In this document: one piece after another, positions 1-11,257 of the stretch
Layout: each line of letters starts with the position of its first letter
Numbering within the stretch: position 1 is the stretch's first letter
NCBI GenBank assembly: GCA_910574455.1
Contig: CAJSYZ010000002.1
Coordinates: 6,039,671 to 6,103,670, forward strand
DNA length: 64,000 nucleotides
DNA from: Trichaptum fuscoviolaceum
Taxonomy: Eukaryota; Basidiomycota; Agaricomycetes; Hymenochaetales; Trichaptaceae
Reading direction: 5' to 3'
Notes under the pieces: generated by a model
The model's input: the letters and a program-made list of their open reading frames with translations, nothing else
Databases searched by the model: none
Told to the model about the DNA's origin: nothing
Made by a program: the position numbers and the translations under genes

Positions 1-2
1 TC

Positions 3-902
3 CCCAACCGTGCTATTTTCATCAGCGGGGACGACGCACCTACCGTGGGTTGCGAATACGCTATCAGTATCTTCGGAACGTCGAAGGTGCTCACCTGCCT
101 TACCAACGAAACCGTCGGACTTCATACTTGGAAAGGGCTTACCACCCAACGCTTTCTTTGTACAGAACGAGATGGTTTTATGGGCTTCAAATATGCTTTT
201 ACTGGAAATTCTTGGAAGTACATAGGCCGCAACTCTGGTCAATACCTTGCCTGCTTTGCAGATCGCCAGGAAAAGTGGGAGAACATATTTGCACGTGCCA
301 ATCCTGCGGGAGGATTCACGTTGTGGATCTCTGATTCGGACAAACTGGCATCAGTCAATCGGTTAAACCTCACAGAGTTCCGGATCATGACCTCGCAATC
401 CACAAGCGCAATCCGATTTGGCTTCACCAGGCTTCATCGTTTGGCAGCCCCGGTTTCGCCGTCTCCAGGCCTTTGGGGTGTTCGTCCTGACGGGACTGGT
501 TCTCCAGAAGAAGGTCATGTCTACGCCATCGTATTGTACGGGACATCGAAGGCACTTACCTATGTCGACACCAAAATCCAACTTCATGACTGGACAGACC
601 TTAAGGCACAGCGCTTCCTCTGTTGTCGGACCAATGGTCACACGGGTTTTCTCTACGACAAAGCCGATGGATCTCGTGTAAGCTATCTTGGTTACGACTC
701 AGGAGGTGTCCTTCGTTGTAGAGAAGGGTGGCACGAACTTTGGGAGAATTTCTTTCCCAGAGCTGTTTCGGGTGTCAGCGGGGGATTTGAGTTGTGGATG
801 GAGAAAGATGGTCGACTTAGGTCAGCCGCACAAGAGGGTATTACAATGCGGTTGATGGATACAACATCAACACTTGTTTTCTTCAAGGAGATTGAAAAGT
901 AA
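3..902 (+). CDS. Hypothetical protein with two tandem copies of a ~140-aa domain (5' partial)
   Basis: The frame is open from the left edge of the window, so the gene starts upstream; no in-frame ATG is visible at its beginning. The stop is TAA at 900-902. The roughly 300 visible residues hold two repeats. Each repeat contains Y-A-I-x-x-x-G-T-S-K, then a Q-R-F-L-C motif, then G-F-x-Y, then W-E-N-x-F-x-R-A, then G-G-F-x-L-W. The repeats are clearly paralogous but well diverged from each other. No signal peptide or membrane segment is visible in this part. I do not recognise the family. The repeat rhythm of short beta-strand-like segments would suit a beta-rich fold, but that is only a guess. 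Confidence 0.7.
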   Translation, partial: PNRAIFISGDDAPTVGCEYAISIFGTSKVLTCLTNETVGLHTWKGLTTQRFLCTERDGFMGFKYAFTGNSWKYIGRNSGQYLACFADRQEKWENIFARANPAGGFTLWISDSDKLASVNRLNLTEFRIMTSQSTSAIRFGFTRLHRLAAPVSPSPGLWGVRPDGTGSPEEGHVYAIVLYGTSKALTYVDTKIQLHDWTDLKAQRFLCCRTNGHTGFLYDKADGSRVSYLGYDSGGVLRCREGWHELWENFFPRAVSGVSGGFELWMEKDGRLRSAAQEGITMRLMDTTSTLVFFKEIEK

Positions 903-1344
903 GATCGTTTGTTATATAAACGATACCTTTTATGTCTGGATCGAGATATCTGCCTACTCTTACTTTGTGTTGCCGCTAAATTTAGTTTGATGTATCTATG
1001 AAGGACGGGTCTAAAAATCACGGATGTAGCTCATAGATTGTAAACCGAGCACTAAGCTTTTAAAAAATATTTGAGAGCTCAACTTCAAAATAACTTCCTG
1101 AAGGTACTGTAGTGTAGGTGATTCACGAGCCGCTAAGTAACTCTCCGGCACTTCATTGGTGCGCTTAAATCTCACAATCTTTACTAGTAAGGCTGCGTTT
1201 TGCACACAAAGGAGTAGACGATAACATGAAGGTAGGGCTTCAATCAATTAATTGTGGCAAAAGAGATCAGAGTATGTAACTTTACAAAAACGAAGGGGTG
1301 CGTAACTCTGCAACTTTAAAGAGATAGCATTTAAAGACGGCTGC
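903..1344. other. Intergenic, no gene seen
   Basis: AT-rich convergent spacer between two genes that end towards each other. Only short ORFs without family resemblance are present. Confidence 0.6.
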
Positions 1345-3106
1345 TTAATCAGTATGATGGATGAACAATGTTGAGCCGGAGAGATACCAGATTGCACTAC
1401 TATATTTTTCTATACTCAGGTCATGACCCCCATCAACGGCTGTGCCAAGGACTCCACCAATTAAACTAGGATGTTTCACCCGTCGCACGGAGCGCCCTTC
1501 CTGCGATGATTCGATAGATTCATACGGAAGTCTCTCCTCCAGAGACTCGTGCAAGTTGATAGCATATGCACCGCGTTTTTTATTGTCTATGTGCGGAATC
1601 CCAGAAGTTGACTCCCTTGACAAGCTGTGATAAGTTGCAATGACATGTCCTGATCGGCTGGCTCTCGAAACATGCATATTAAACATAGTTCTCCTTTTGT
1701 AGGAGTATGCAAGGCATTGCCGTTGATGCGTGAAGATGAATTCGTTTTCAGGAGCGTCGGCGTTGACGGATGAAATAGAAGATTTGTTCGGAGGAAAGGT
1801 TGAAGTCGGGGAGAGGAGCAGCTCGGAGACAATGTAATCGTGCTCCGTAAATTTGATATGCAGGTAGAAAAGCAATCGGGTCGAAGTCACAGGAGCTTCA
1901 AGCTCACACACGCTTGGGGTTCTCCAAGAGCTTGTGCAGAAGGACACCGCCTTTAGGAAGGCCTTGGTCATCCCAATTTCTGTCTCCGGAAATACGATTT
2001 TGGTACAATGTCGGAAAACATCTTGTGATCGCAACGACACGTAGAAAGTGGTGTCACTACTTTCCCCTCGCTCATCATTAACCCCTTTTGTAAATAAAAC
2101 GGGCAAAGGAGCTGTTGAAAACGAGACGTAATCATCAGGCATCTCGAAGACAGCGCAAAGATGGTTTTGGATAAAGTATAGACCATGAATATAAGTATCC
2201 TGTTAAAGTAACATCAGAAATGAATTCCCTCAAGGTCAAGGAAAACTCACGTGGTCCAGTAGAATATGCACCACCTCTCCGGTTCTCCAGTTCCCCAGAA
2301 TCAGACTCCCGAATATCTCAGCGGCTACCACTTCAGTACCGATAGTAACTCGCAACATCGGATATATTTCCTTAGCCGGGACCTCAGGAAGTATGAAAGA
2401 GCGGGCAATAGCTGTGGTCCCTGAGTGAATGTTGAGTCGCGCTACGGTAACAGCACTTTCTTCCATGGTGAAACAACGAACATGCAATGGTGTCGAAACA
2501 TATGCTTACCTTTGTCCGTCCGTGTCTCGAAACGTACCGTAGGCGAGAATAATTGTGTCTCCATCATCCACAAGAAGGCAATTAATGCACTTCATTTTAT
2601 GTTCGGGAGATGCAACTCCATATTGTGAGCAGATCTTCAGCTGGCTCTCCGTGTCATAGCAATGGAATTGGTCGTCAGTAAGAAACACAAAGTATTTTCC
2701 ACCCGGTAGAAGCATCCTATAGAAAGTATCCTTCTCCAATATCTCAATAGAGACGCTTCGCGTTGCCTTAGGCCCGTAAGGCGAGGTCCAATTCAGAAAC
2801 GTTCTAGTCGATCGAATCACCATCTCACGCAGTCTCTCCAGAGACAGAGATTGTATGGATTCGTAAGGTAAGAGATTTGGTGCGTAATCATAATCCAGCT
2901 CTTTTACAATAGATAGCCATAAATGTCGAGACATGGAAATCCTTCGAAGATATCTACAAGTCTTCGGTGTTTCCGGTGTCAGTCTTGTTCTACAGTTGGA
3001 GACGTCATTCGTCACCAACCTGTTCCAACTTCAATATCGTAAAAACGTCGCACCAGAGAAAGATAGCAAGTGTAACCTCTTCATTCAGGTCAGGGATGTT
3101 TGCCAT
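1345..3106 (-). CDS. F-box/propeller-like family protein, copy A
   Basis: Reconstructed exons (minus): 3106-3020, 2961-2510, 2455-2251, 2199-1345; 532 aa with phases that agree throughout. Exon 1 (29 codons) plus the start of exon 2 form a short F-box-like region: an acidic stretch, then L-x-W-C-D-V-F-T-I-L-K-L-E-Q, then T-C-R-Y-L-R and S-R-H-L-W. Next come the family signature L-N-W-T-S-P-x-G-P-K and L-L-P-G-G-K-Y-F-V, and later N-W-R-T-G-E. The C-terminus is S-x-A-I-W-Y followed by L-F-I-H. The acceptor for exon 3 was chosen to keep frame with the paralogues. F-box proteins usually recruit substrates to SCF ubiquitin ligases; here the C-terminal part looks like a diverged beta-propeller, which is inference. 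Confidence 0.8.
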
Positions 3107-4024
3107 TGAAGAGAAGTCAAAAAGTAGATGGCGGGGGGAATCTGAGCGCAGTGAAGAGGGTCTGTGTCAGATCAAGATAAGTCAAGCTCCGCGTTAAATG
3201 ACCGGGATTTGGATCCTCACTCAGCCTTGAAGCACCGGGTCCGAGTCTCCGCGGGTTCGAACCCCGGGTCGGCAGCTCTAATTTAGAAAGCCTGAGCCTG
3301 AGTATATAATGATTATTTAATTTGCTTCGCACTGCAATAGCGAGCGGGAAGCATTCACGTTTTTAATTGATCTACATAATGTCATTGAGCTCGCAGGGAA
3401 CAGTCTCATTTCCGTCACAACATACTCTCAGGCTCTCAGCTCCCTTTCATCATCTGGCTATATTGGGAAATCGCCTGAATCCCCAGTCGACCTCGAGGCA
3501 CAAGCAATTTTTTCAACTTAGCTTCTAAGAAGCACTTTAATTTTCTTCAGTTTTTGACAAAGTATTGAAAACGTCCGCTGATACCATCTGTGTCACTGAT
3601 TAGCGCCTGCTAACTTAAATCCGATCATGATCTGTCTTTCAAGTTTGGTGCTCAACTTTTCTTCGGATTGTCAGTGGGTCCAGCTTAGTTGCATAAGCGA
3701 ATAGCGATATAGTGGCCAGCCCACGCAAGGGATCAGAGAAATACACGATGGGAATTATAGATACAACGGACTGTCATCATTGAACGAAGGCGGAAAAGAT
3801 ACTATACAATAAAGCATCTTGATAGTTAGGCAATGATCAGTGCGAGGCCAAGTCACAAGGATCTTTGGAAACTCTACATAACAATAAGAAAGGTGTGTTA
3901 TCCAGGTCCCAGTAATGTCCCACACGTTCTGTGGAACGATGCGTTAAAGAAAAAATGAATACAGAACTAGTGCACAAAGATATACGCGAGTAACGTGCAG
4001 CGGTCAAACACCAAACATCACCCA
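3107..4024. other. Intergenic; contains a B-box-like sequence
   Basis: No protein gene is visible. At about 3245-3265 there is GGTTCGAACCCC, a good match to the internal B box and T-arm of tRNA genes. I could not fold an acceptor stem, D-arm or anticodon arm around it on either strand, so no tRNA is called. Confidence 0.5.
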
Positions 4025-7000
4025 CTACATCGCCGCGCCTAGTTCGCCACTAGCCACACTAGGTGCATGCATAGACACCGAGCTCGCGCTGCTTAGCCTG
4101 TTCCTCCCTACTCCCCCATTGCCTAAATTCGGCACTTCGACGTCCGTGAAGTCTCCCATCCGCGCTACCAGTGGCATAGACATCTGCGAAACATGCGTAG
4201 ACGGAGCCGCAGGGGAGAAAGTTAGCCAAGATAGTTCCCGTCCTTGCTCCACTGGCACCTGCTTGACTGTGCTGGCGGAAGAGACGCTCTCCTTATCTCC
4301 TTCGGCCTCAAGAATCGCTCCCAGCTCCCTGTCGTTGGTGAAGCGCGTAGCAGCGGGGTTTGTGAGACCAATGGCTCGCGCGAGCTCGCTTCCTGAAGCG
4401 CTGCCATAAGAGCTATTCCCAGAACTGTAGTTCGAGCCGGAGGAGATGCTTTGACCATAGCTGTTAGACCGCGCGTGAAGCAAAGGAGACGATTGCCCCA
4501 TCTCGACATCTCTCTGTAGTATAGGACCGGCGTTGGGATCCGCGAAGGGGTCTGAGGTAAAGCTACCGAAGAGGTCCTTCTCTACGTCCCGTTGTTCCTC
4601 ATCACTGCTATCACGGCCGAACGTGGCAGGAGGCAAGAGATCCGATGGATCCCAAAAGGGATCTTCGTCACTGACGACGAAGTCAGAGCTATTATTACCT
4701 CTGCCAGCTTCGGCTCCTGAACCACCGACTGGAGGGAGGTGCTCTCCTGGACCGAATGCATTGAGCTGCGGGCCAATAGGTCCTCTTTCAACCTGAGTCA
4801 TGTCCGGTGCAGTCATACTGTCCGTCCTCGTTCTTCTCGAGCCTGGAATCGATATCGATGGCCAGTTGAAAGCCGAAGAAGCCCGACCCACGGTCCACGA
4901 ACGCTCAGAGAACCGGCGAAGTGCAGCGCCAGCGCGCGGATACCACGAGCTAAGACGCAGACGTCCACTTGCAGCGCCTTCAGCAGCGTCAGGTGTGGGT
5001 GCTCTTGCCCTCCTGCGTGATCCTGAGGAAGGAGAGGCTGGCCCTTCGGTGTAGGAAGTGGACGAGAACGAAAACGCGCGAAGCATCCTCCGTCGGCGAA
5101 TGAGGAGGATTAAGATGAACGCGATGAATGCGAGTGTACCAAGAATAGAGACAATAATTCCAGCAATTTCAGCACCGGACACCTTGCTACTGTATCAAAA
5201 AACATATAAGCCTCAGTAAGACCCATGAGTCGAAGCACATATAGGAATGCAACTTACGCTCTCGCAGCACCGACGGCAATCACCGTTGTTGAAGGCACCA
5301 AGGTAGTCGAAGTTTCCGTACTCGGCACGTACGTCAAAGTTCCGGAAATGGAGGTTGCTGACGAAGTCGTGATCGTCGTTATAGAGGGTACAAATGTTGT
5401 AGACGTTGTAAACCTCGAATTAGACACCGTGTCAGTGGGAGCCGCGTTGACTTTAGGCCTAAGGAAGGGCAAGGAATGAGTCTTCGTTCATAATTACGAA
5501 AAAAAGGAGCTTACTTGAAAGAAGCGAGACTGGATTGAACTGCCGCCGCGGCTGAGGACTCTGCATTCGCGTTGACGGTGGTCGACGGAGCGTTGTCCTC
5601 TGCCTGTGAAGGTGTTGATTTTGCAATAGGATCCGCAGTAACGGTAGCTATCGGGGATGCTGACGTGTCTGAGGTATCGTCGACACTAGGGGATGCTTCA
5701 GAAGTGGCAGTTGCCAACCGTGTCCTCTGCCTCGTGGATGAAGGTATTTCTGATGCGTTGTCACTGCCCTTCGAGTTCGCGCTCGACTTTGGGGCACCAT
5801 TATTTCCGTCGTTGCCAGATGTCGATTCAGTTGTCTGTGGAACATCAGTTGGCTTCGTGCTAGACGCATTATCTGTCTTGGTACTGATAATTGGAATGTC
5901 GGTCGCGAAAGTCGCCGTAACCGTCTCTGTCGCGACAGGACTTGAGTCCGAACTATCCGGAGAAGAATTGATGACTGTGGCTACGGATGAAGACACTTGG
6001 GCCGAAGTGGAATCTGGCGTGGATGTCGATAATTCTGCTACCGCAGTACTGGTGGTGCTAACAGTATCATCCGCAGTATCGCTGTTCGAAGGCGACGAAG
6101 TTTGGCCGATCGAGAAAGAAGTCGAAGTGGACGAAGCTGTTATGTCGGTTGTACTTGTTAAAGAGGTCACAATAGTAGGCGATGCGGCCACCGTACTGTC
6201 AGTTGGAGTTTCAGTAGTTATCGGGGTCAAACTGGAAGCCGGGGGCGATGTCGTAGGTGTATCAGAACCTGCGTTTGAAGATGATGAGTTGGGTGGCTCT
6301 TGCGGGGAGGTAGAAGGTGAGGTGATGGGTAAGGATGACGAAGGAGTTAGAGAAGGTGAAGGTGAATGTGAAGAATTAGTAGGAGGAATTGGAGAGGCTG
6401 TTGGCTCTCCCTCCTTTGAGGAAGAAGTCACGAGTGTAAGTGGAGAAGACGTAGAAACAGGAATGGTAGAGGAATCAGTATGGGAAGGTGGACTGGTGGT
6501 CGTTTCCTCGCCACGGCCAGCACCCTTTCCGTCACTTGATGTACCCCTATTATTAGAAGATGATGTAGTGGTAAGAGTAGGAGCCACATCAGAAGACGAA
6601 GTTGAAGAAACTGTTGGGAGAATGGTTAAACTGAGCCCTGTGGACTCAACCGGTCGCGACGTCGGCTCTGCCCCTTTGCTAGTATATTCCGACGATGAAG
6701 AATGGACTGAAGTTGTGGAACCAGTGGAGGTGGTCTTCAAATTGACAGAAGACGAGGTAGTGGATGACGAGCGAAATGTACCAGTCGTTGAGGTCGGACT
6801 AGATTTGAATGTCGACGTAGATCGGTCGCTTGTCGACGTTTTAGCCGACGTGGATGTCGTGCTTTTATCTACGAATGAAGAAGTGTCTTCGGTCTGCGTT
6901 GAAAGTGTTGTGCCGATACTCGAGCTTGAATTAGCAGTGGGCGATGTGGACGTTGGTGACGCAGTCGAGAACAAAGTAACCGAAGAACTCGATAAGGCAA

Positions 7001-7769
7001 CAGACGATGCCATCGTCGTAGAGGGGGATACCGACGACTCTGTAACCGCAGAAGCTGTTCCAGCCGAACCTAGGACTGAAGTACTGGTTCTGATGGAAGA
7101 CGAGGATCTGGTACTGTCTATTGCTACCGCATCAGATGAGGTCGATGATAATGATGTCGCCGATGGCGTAGACGATGTCGCAGACGAGATGGCTTCGGAG
7201 GTCGAAAATCGTACGGCGCTCGAAGAGAAGCTGGACGAGGCAGTATCGGAGCTCGTGGACACGGGAAGGGCAGATGAGGAAGACAAAAGTGCTGAAGACG
7301 ATAACAAGGATATGGAAGAGCTTGCAATCGTAGAAGAGGAAGGAGAGGTAGTTGAAGTAGCCGACGTCTGCGAGAATGAAGATGAAAGGAAATCCGAAGT
7401 CAAAGTCGAAATAGGAGAAACATTTATCGTCTTAAAAGAAGGTGAACTGGAAGATGAACTAGACGACGAAGTGCTTGATAGAGACGAAGACGAGGACGAG
7501 GACGAGGAAAGGGATGAACCTTGTGTTTCTGTCGATGTTGTTGCCCGCGATGTTGTCGAGCTAATACTATTCTCGCCGGGAGAACTCGAAGCTGTCACTG
7601 CACGTCATGCGTATGGCATAACGTGTAAGTGAAAAGTAAGATTGACATATACTGTCAGCGTTCATCACTAGGTATGTGGAGAATCCTGCTTACCTTCGCC
7701 ACCCTCTACACTCGTCGACAAGCTTTGCCGATCTGCAGAAGCAGAAGATTCCGCACGAGGGATGTACAT
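4025..7769 (-). CDS. Mucin-like Ser/Thr-rich single-pass membrane protein
   Basis: Reconstructed exons (minus): 7769-7694, 7597-5515, 5458-5258, 5189-4025; about 1174 aa. Phases agree across all junctions. Roughly the first 770 residues are dominated by Ser and Thr, with Ala, Pro and Val, as in heavily O-glycosylated cell-wall proteins. A membrane helix follows at the start of the last exon (A-E-I-A-G-I-I-V-S-I-L-G-T-L-A-F-I-A-F, then I-L-I-L-L-I), followed by R-R-R-R as a stop-transfer signal. A cytoplasmic tail of about 350 residues is rich in Ser and acidic patches. The layout resembles fungal wall-stress sensors and signalling mucins, but I see no diagnostic motif. No signal peptide is encoded in the exon chosen as first, so a further 5' exon upstream of 7769 is likely. 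The last intron ends in CAGTAG, so two in-frame acceptors three bases apart are possible. Confidence 0.7.
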
Positions 7770-9280
7770 TTCGCTGCCTCGTTTTACGTTCAATTAAGCT
7801 CGTATTTGCGGAATGGGTCGTCTCCAGGACGGCGACGACGCTGTTTGAAGGAGGGAAAGTTATAAGAGTATGTCAAGTCCTAGAGCCTCTCTTGTTGCGC
7901 AGCAAGCATAAGAAGATGTCGAAAGATGTGATCAGACCAGCCGTCAGAATTGAAGAGAAAGGGGGAAGGAGGAGGAAAGAGAGGAGTATCGCTAGATGGC
8001 CATCAGAGTAAGAGAGCACAGGAGGAGGCACTGCGAGTTGCGAGCTCGATTAGATGGCTTGCATGGTGAGTGCACCGGTGTTGGCGACGACGAGCACGAC
8101 AACGGATGGCGGCGACGGCCAAGCAAAGGCAATGGTGACCGGACAAATTTCCATGAGACTGGTGTCGGACGTCGTGCCGCTGAGTCAGACCCTGCTAAAT
8201 GCGGTAATTTGCTTCCAAGGGGACTCGGATAGGGTATTTTCAAATGCTCCTTTTTGAAGTTGCACTACCATCTTCACTTCTGATGATCGTCGCTGTTGAA
8301 CTTACACTGGTTCCGAGAACACATCTTCAAGAGCTTGGGCTTGATGGCGCACTTATGATAGAAAAATCATGAAGTAATAAATACGAGACATACCATTTCT
8401 TTACATTGTCGTTCTTGCCAAATACCACATGTCGCCCCTACAGATGCTTTCTCAAACTCCGAGGTATTCTGCTCAAAAGTACGTTTAAAGGACCATAACA
8501 ACATCTCACGTCTACTCACATCTTTCTCCTACGTGTACTGGTTCTCTGCCAATCATTAAATGTCATAGCACTATTCTTAGCACTCCTTTAAGTGACAATT
8601 CAGTGGCATAACTACATCCCGATACCCACCAATCAGAATCGACGACAGCACAACCAGAATTACAATGTTACCGGGCTTTCGTAACCTCAATCCAAGCTAG
8701 GGGTATTTCTCACACTATTGAGTGTTATAATCAATGATTGTGGCACTTTTTCTCTTTCTTTTACTGGTATACAAATCACTCACGGAACTTCTAAAGTAAT
8801 GTATTTGGTTTTGGTGGTGGCTGAACTCCCAGGAGAAGTAGATTCCTGATCTCACCAGCATGGTGTCGTAAGTGTATACAAAGTTGTTATTGCTTTATTG
8901 ACATTTCCCCTCCTTTAGCGCTGTCTGTCGGCTCAATGACATCGACAACTCATGCTTTTCATTCCCTTCGGCGGCATTATCCTAAGCCTCGGTTATATTT
9001 ACGGCTGCGCTCATCTAGCTGCCAGGCTGAAGTGGGGTGGTAATCTCTAGCTGTCGTACACACCAAGCTGGGCAGTCCAATGCCTATCTTTGGGGTTTCT
9101 TCGCCAAGCTGCTCCGAGGCAGTACACCCTCCAGGTTGACGCCATGCTCCAGCTTTAGGTGATTCTCCAATCCTGCAGAAGCAACGGCGTGGGACATGTT
9201 CTCTGCATAATCGTATATTGCGCTCAACGCCCGCCGTCTCTATCTTCAACGTTCCTAACCCGCTTTTCATAGTACAAGCC
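7770..9280. other. Intergenic, divergent promoter region
   Basis: Lies between the minus-strand mucin-like gene and the plus-strand metallo-beta-lactamase-fold gene. It probably holds a missing first exon of the former. A short hydrophobic ORF with an ATG at 8154 on the minus strand could encode part of a signal sequence, but I could not splice it convincingly. Confidence 0.4.
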
Positions 9281-10222
9281 ATGTCGAAAGCGACAGAGAC
9301 AAGACCGCTGCCTCCTCCTGGTGATAACCAGGCTTACTGGAATGTCTCTGCACTAGAAGCGGGGCATCTCGTGATTTACCTACCTTTTTTCTTAGACCCG
9401 CCCCCGCCTCCCTCAGACGCAGATCTTGAAGTTCCCTCGCTGTCGTTCTTCCTCCAGCATTCCTCCACAGAGACGAAGTTTGTGTTCGACCTGGGCATTC
9501 GGAAGGACCGAGAGAACTACCCACCCACACTCGAGCCTGTGTTCAAGCTTCTCGGGAGAACGCGCATACCGATGGATGTCGTTGACAGCCTACGCAAAGG
9601 CGGGGTCGAGCCTGAGCAAGTCGACTTTGTCGCGATCTCACACGCTCACTGGGACCACATCGGCGACCCGTCCCGCTTTCCTACGTCGCGCTTTATACTT
9701 GGTGGTGGGGCGAAGGAGCTGTACGTGCCTGGGTACCCGGCAGACCCTACGAGCTTCTACATGACAGACCTTTTCGCGCCTGATAGGGTAGAGTTTCTGG
9801 ATGCAGAGGACGAGAGATGGGTTGAGGGTGGCATCGGACCCTTCCCACGCGCTCTTGACTTCTTCCGGGACGGCTCTCTTTATATCATCGACGCGCCTGG
9901 GCACTTGCCGGGACACATCAACATACTTGTGCGCACCTCTCCTTCAGGTGGATGGCTCTATCTTGCGGGGGACGCGGCGCACCATTGGTCGCTCATCTCA
10001 GGCGAGTGTCAGATTGCCGGGGCTCCGGATGGGAAGAAGCGCTTTGGAGGGTGCGCGCACGAAGATAAGGAGGCAGCGTCTGAAACGCAGAGAAGGATTA
10101 GGGAGGCGATGGGTGGACCAGACAAAGATAAGCTGAGGGTGCTGTTAGCGCATGATGAACCATGGTATAAAAGTCATGGGGGTGGTAACGCGTTCTGGCC
10201 GGGGAAGATCGAGAGCTTGTGA
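9281..10222 (+). CDS. Metallo-beta-lactamase-fold hydrolase
   Basis: Single exon, 313 aa; ATG at 9281 is the first ATG in the open frame. The metal-binding motif H-A-H-W-D-H is at residues 121-126 (His121, His123, Asp125, His126). Further likely metal ligands follow in G-H-L-P-G-H, A-G-D-A-A-H-H and A-H-D-E-P. This order is typical of the metallo-beta-lactamase superfamily, in the branch that includes N-acyl-homoserine-lactonase-like enzymes. There is no signal peptide, so it is probably cytosolic. The substrate cannot be told from sequence: lactones, thioesters and similar esters are all known in the superfamily. All core ligands are present, so the enzyme is probably active. Confidence 0.88.
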   Translation: MSKATETRPLPPPGDNQAYWNVSALEAGHLVIYLPFFLDPPPPPSDADLEVPSLSFFLQHSSTETKFVFDLGIRKDRENYPPTLEPVFKLLGRTRIPMDVVDSLRKGGVEPEQVDFVAISHAHWDHIGDPSRFPTSRFILGGGAKELYVPGYPADPTSFYMTDLFAPDRVEFLDAEDERWVEGGIGPFPRALDFFRDGSLYIIDAPGHLPGHINILVRTSPSGGWLYLAGDAAHHWSLISGECQIAGAPDGKKRFGGCAHEDKEAASETQRRIREAMGGPDKDKLRVLLAHDEPWYKSHGGGNAFWPGKIESL

Positions 10223-11257
10223 CAGTCCATCTAAATACAGGGAGTAAATCTCATGTGAATCAATAAGAATCATTTATGATTGTATACAATTCCGTAAGTT
10301 CAATTTTTACTTCGGCATCTCCTTGGGGTGCCAATGGGATTGAACACCCTTGAAATACAGTACTCAAAATAGCAAGATTATTAAATTTCGTTCAGGAGTA
10401 ACGGAACCAGAAACCTTAATTGAGCCCAGGCGGACCACTGGCAAGCATAGATTCATATGTAAGTAGGGGTAAATTTTAAGCTTTCGGACTCACAGTTGGA
10501 GTTCACTCGGTAGCAACTTCGTTTTCTCCGGAAATGATGTTACAGATACGCCTAGAAAAGGGTTCAATATCAACTGAAGCTAAGCTCTAGATCCCTGAAG
10601 ATCATTAGTAGCTTCTTTAATTATTAAACATTTGGTCTATGTGGTCGATCAGTCGATCTATTTGTTGGACTTGTTGATACAAAGTCGGGTTCTGCTACTA
10701 AGGTTGTTCCCACGCCTTTTAGTAGCAACTACATTTACAAAGAAGAAATGAGATTTGTCTGGCATTGCCCAAAGACTGTATGGTTGTGCAGTGAAGCAAT
10801 GCATATCTGAGTGGTAGATTATCCCTTGCAATTGTGTACCAAATGGCACCGGCCACATACGCAACTTTATGTCAAGAACGAGACCAAAATACTAAAGTCT
10901 GTCATGACCAAAATCATGCAGCACAGCATACACCTTGATAGTGGGTTGAGAGCGATAATTAGATATATTTTTGAAGGTACATTGAGATAAATGTCTAACG
11001 AATCCATAATCGGGACAACAACAGTTTTTTCTTTCCGACGAGGATGCATTCCGTTTATGCACGACGGTTACATAGGAATTGTATTCATTCAGTGGATCAA
11101 TTAGCGATTGGCTGAGCATAGCCTAGTCTTTCTGTATTGGTGAGGTGAGGGAAGATGAAGGGAGTAATACGTGATTCAATGAATATGAGAACATTAACTA
11201 GAGGGGAAAGCTGCGTGAACTCACTGTGATTATCCAACAAAATGATCTAACCCTTCT
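10223..11257. other. Intergenic, no gene seen
   Basis: AT-rich convergent spacer. Only short ORFs (under 80 codons) with no recognisable content. Confidence 0.6.

Noticed and set aside
3200..3270. Possible tRNA gene with a perfect B-box/T-arm core
   Set aside because: No pairing acceptor stem, D-arm or anticodon arm could be found within about 90 bases on either strand.
5572..7632. A 686-codon open frame on the plus strand, opposite the Ser/Thr-rich mucin-like exon
   Set aside because: The antisense of long TCN/ACN runs seldom makes stop codons. The predicted acidic Val-rich protein has no domain, and the minus strand shows proper splice sites and a membrane helix.
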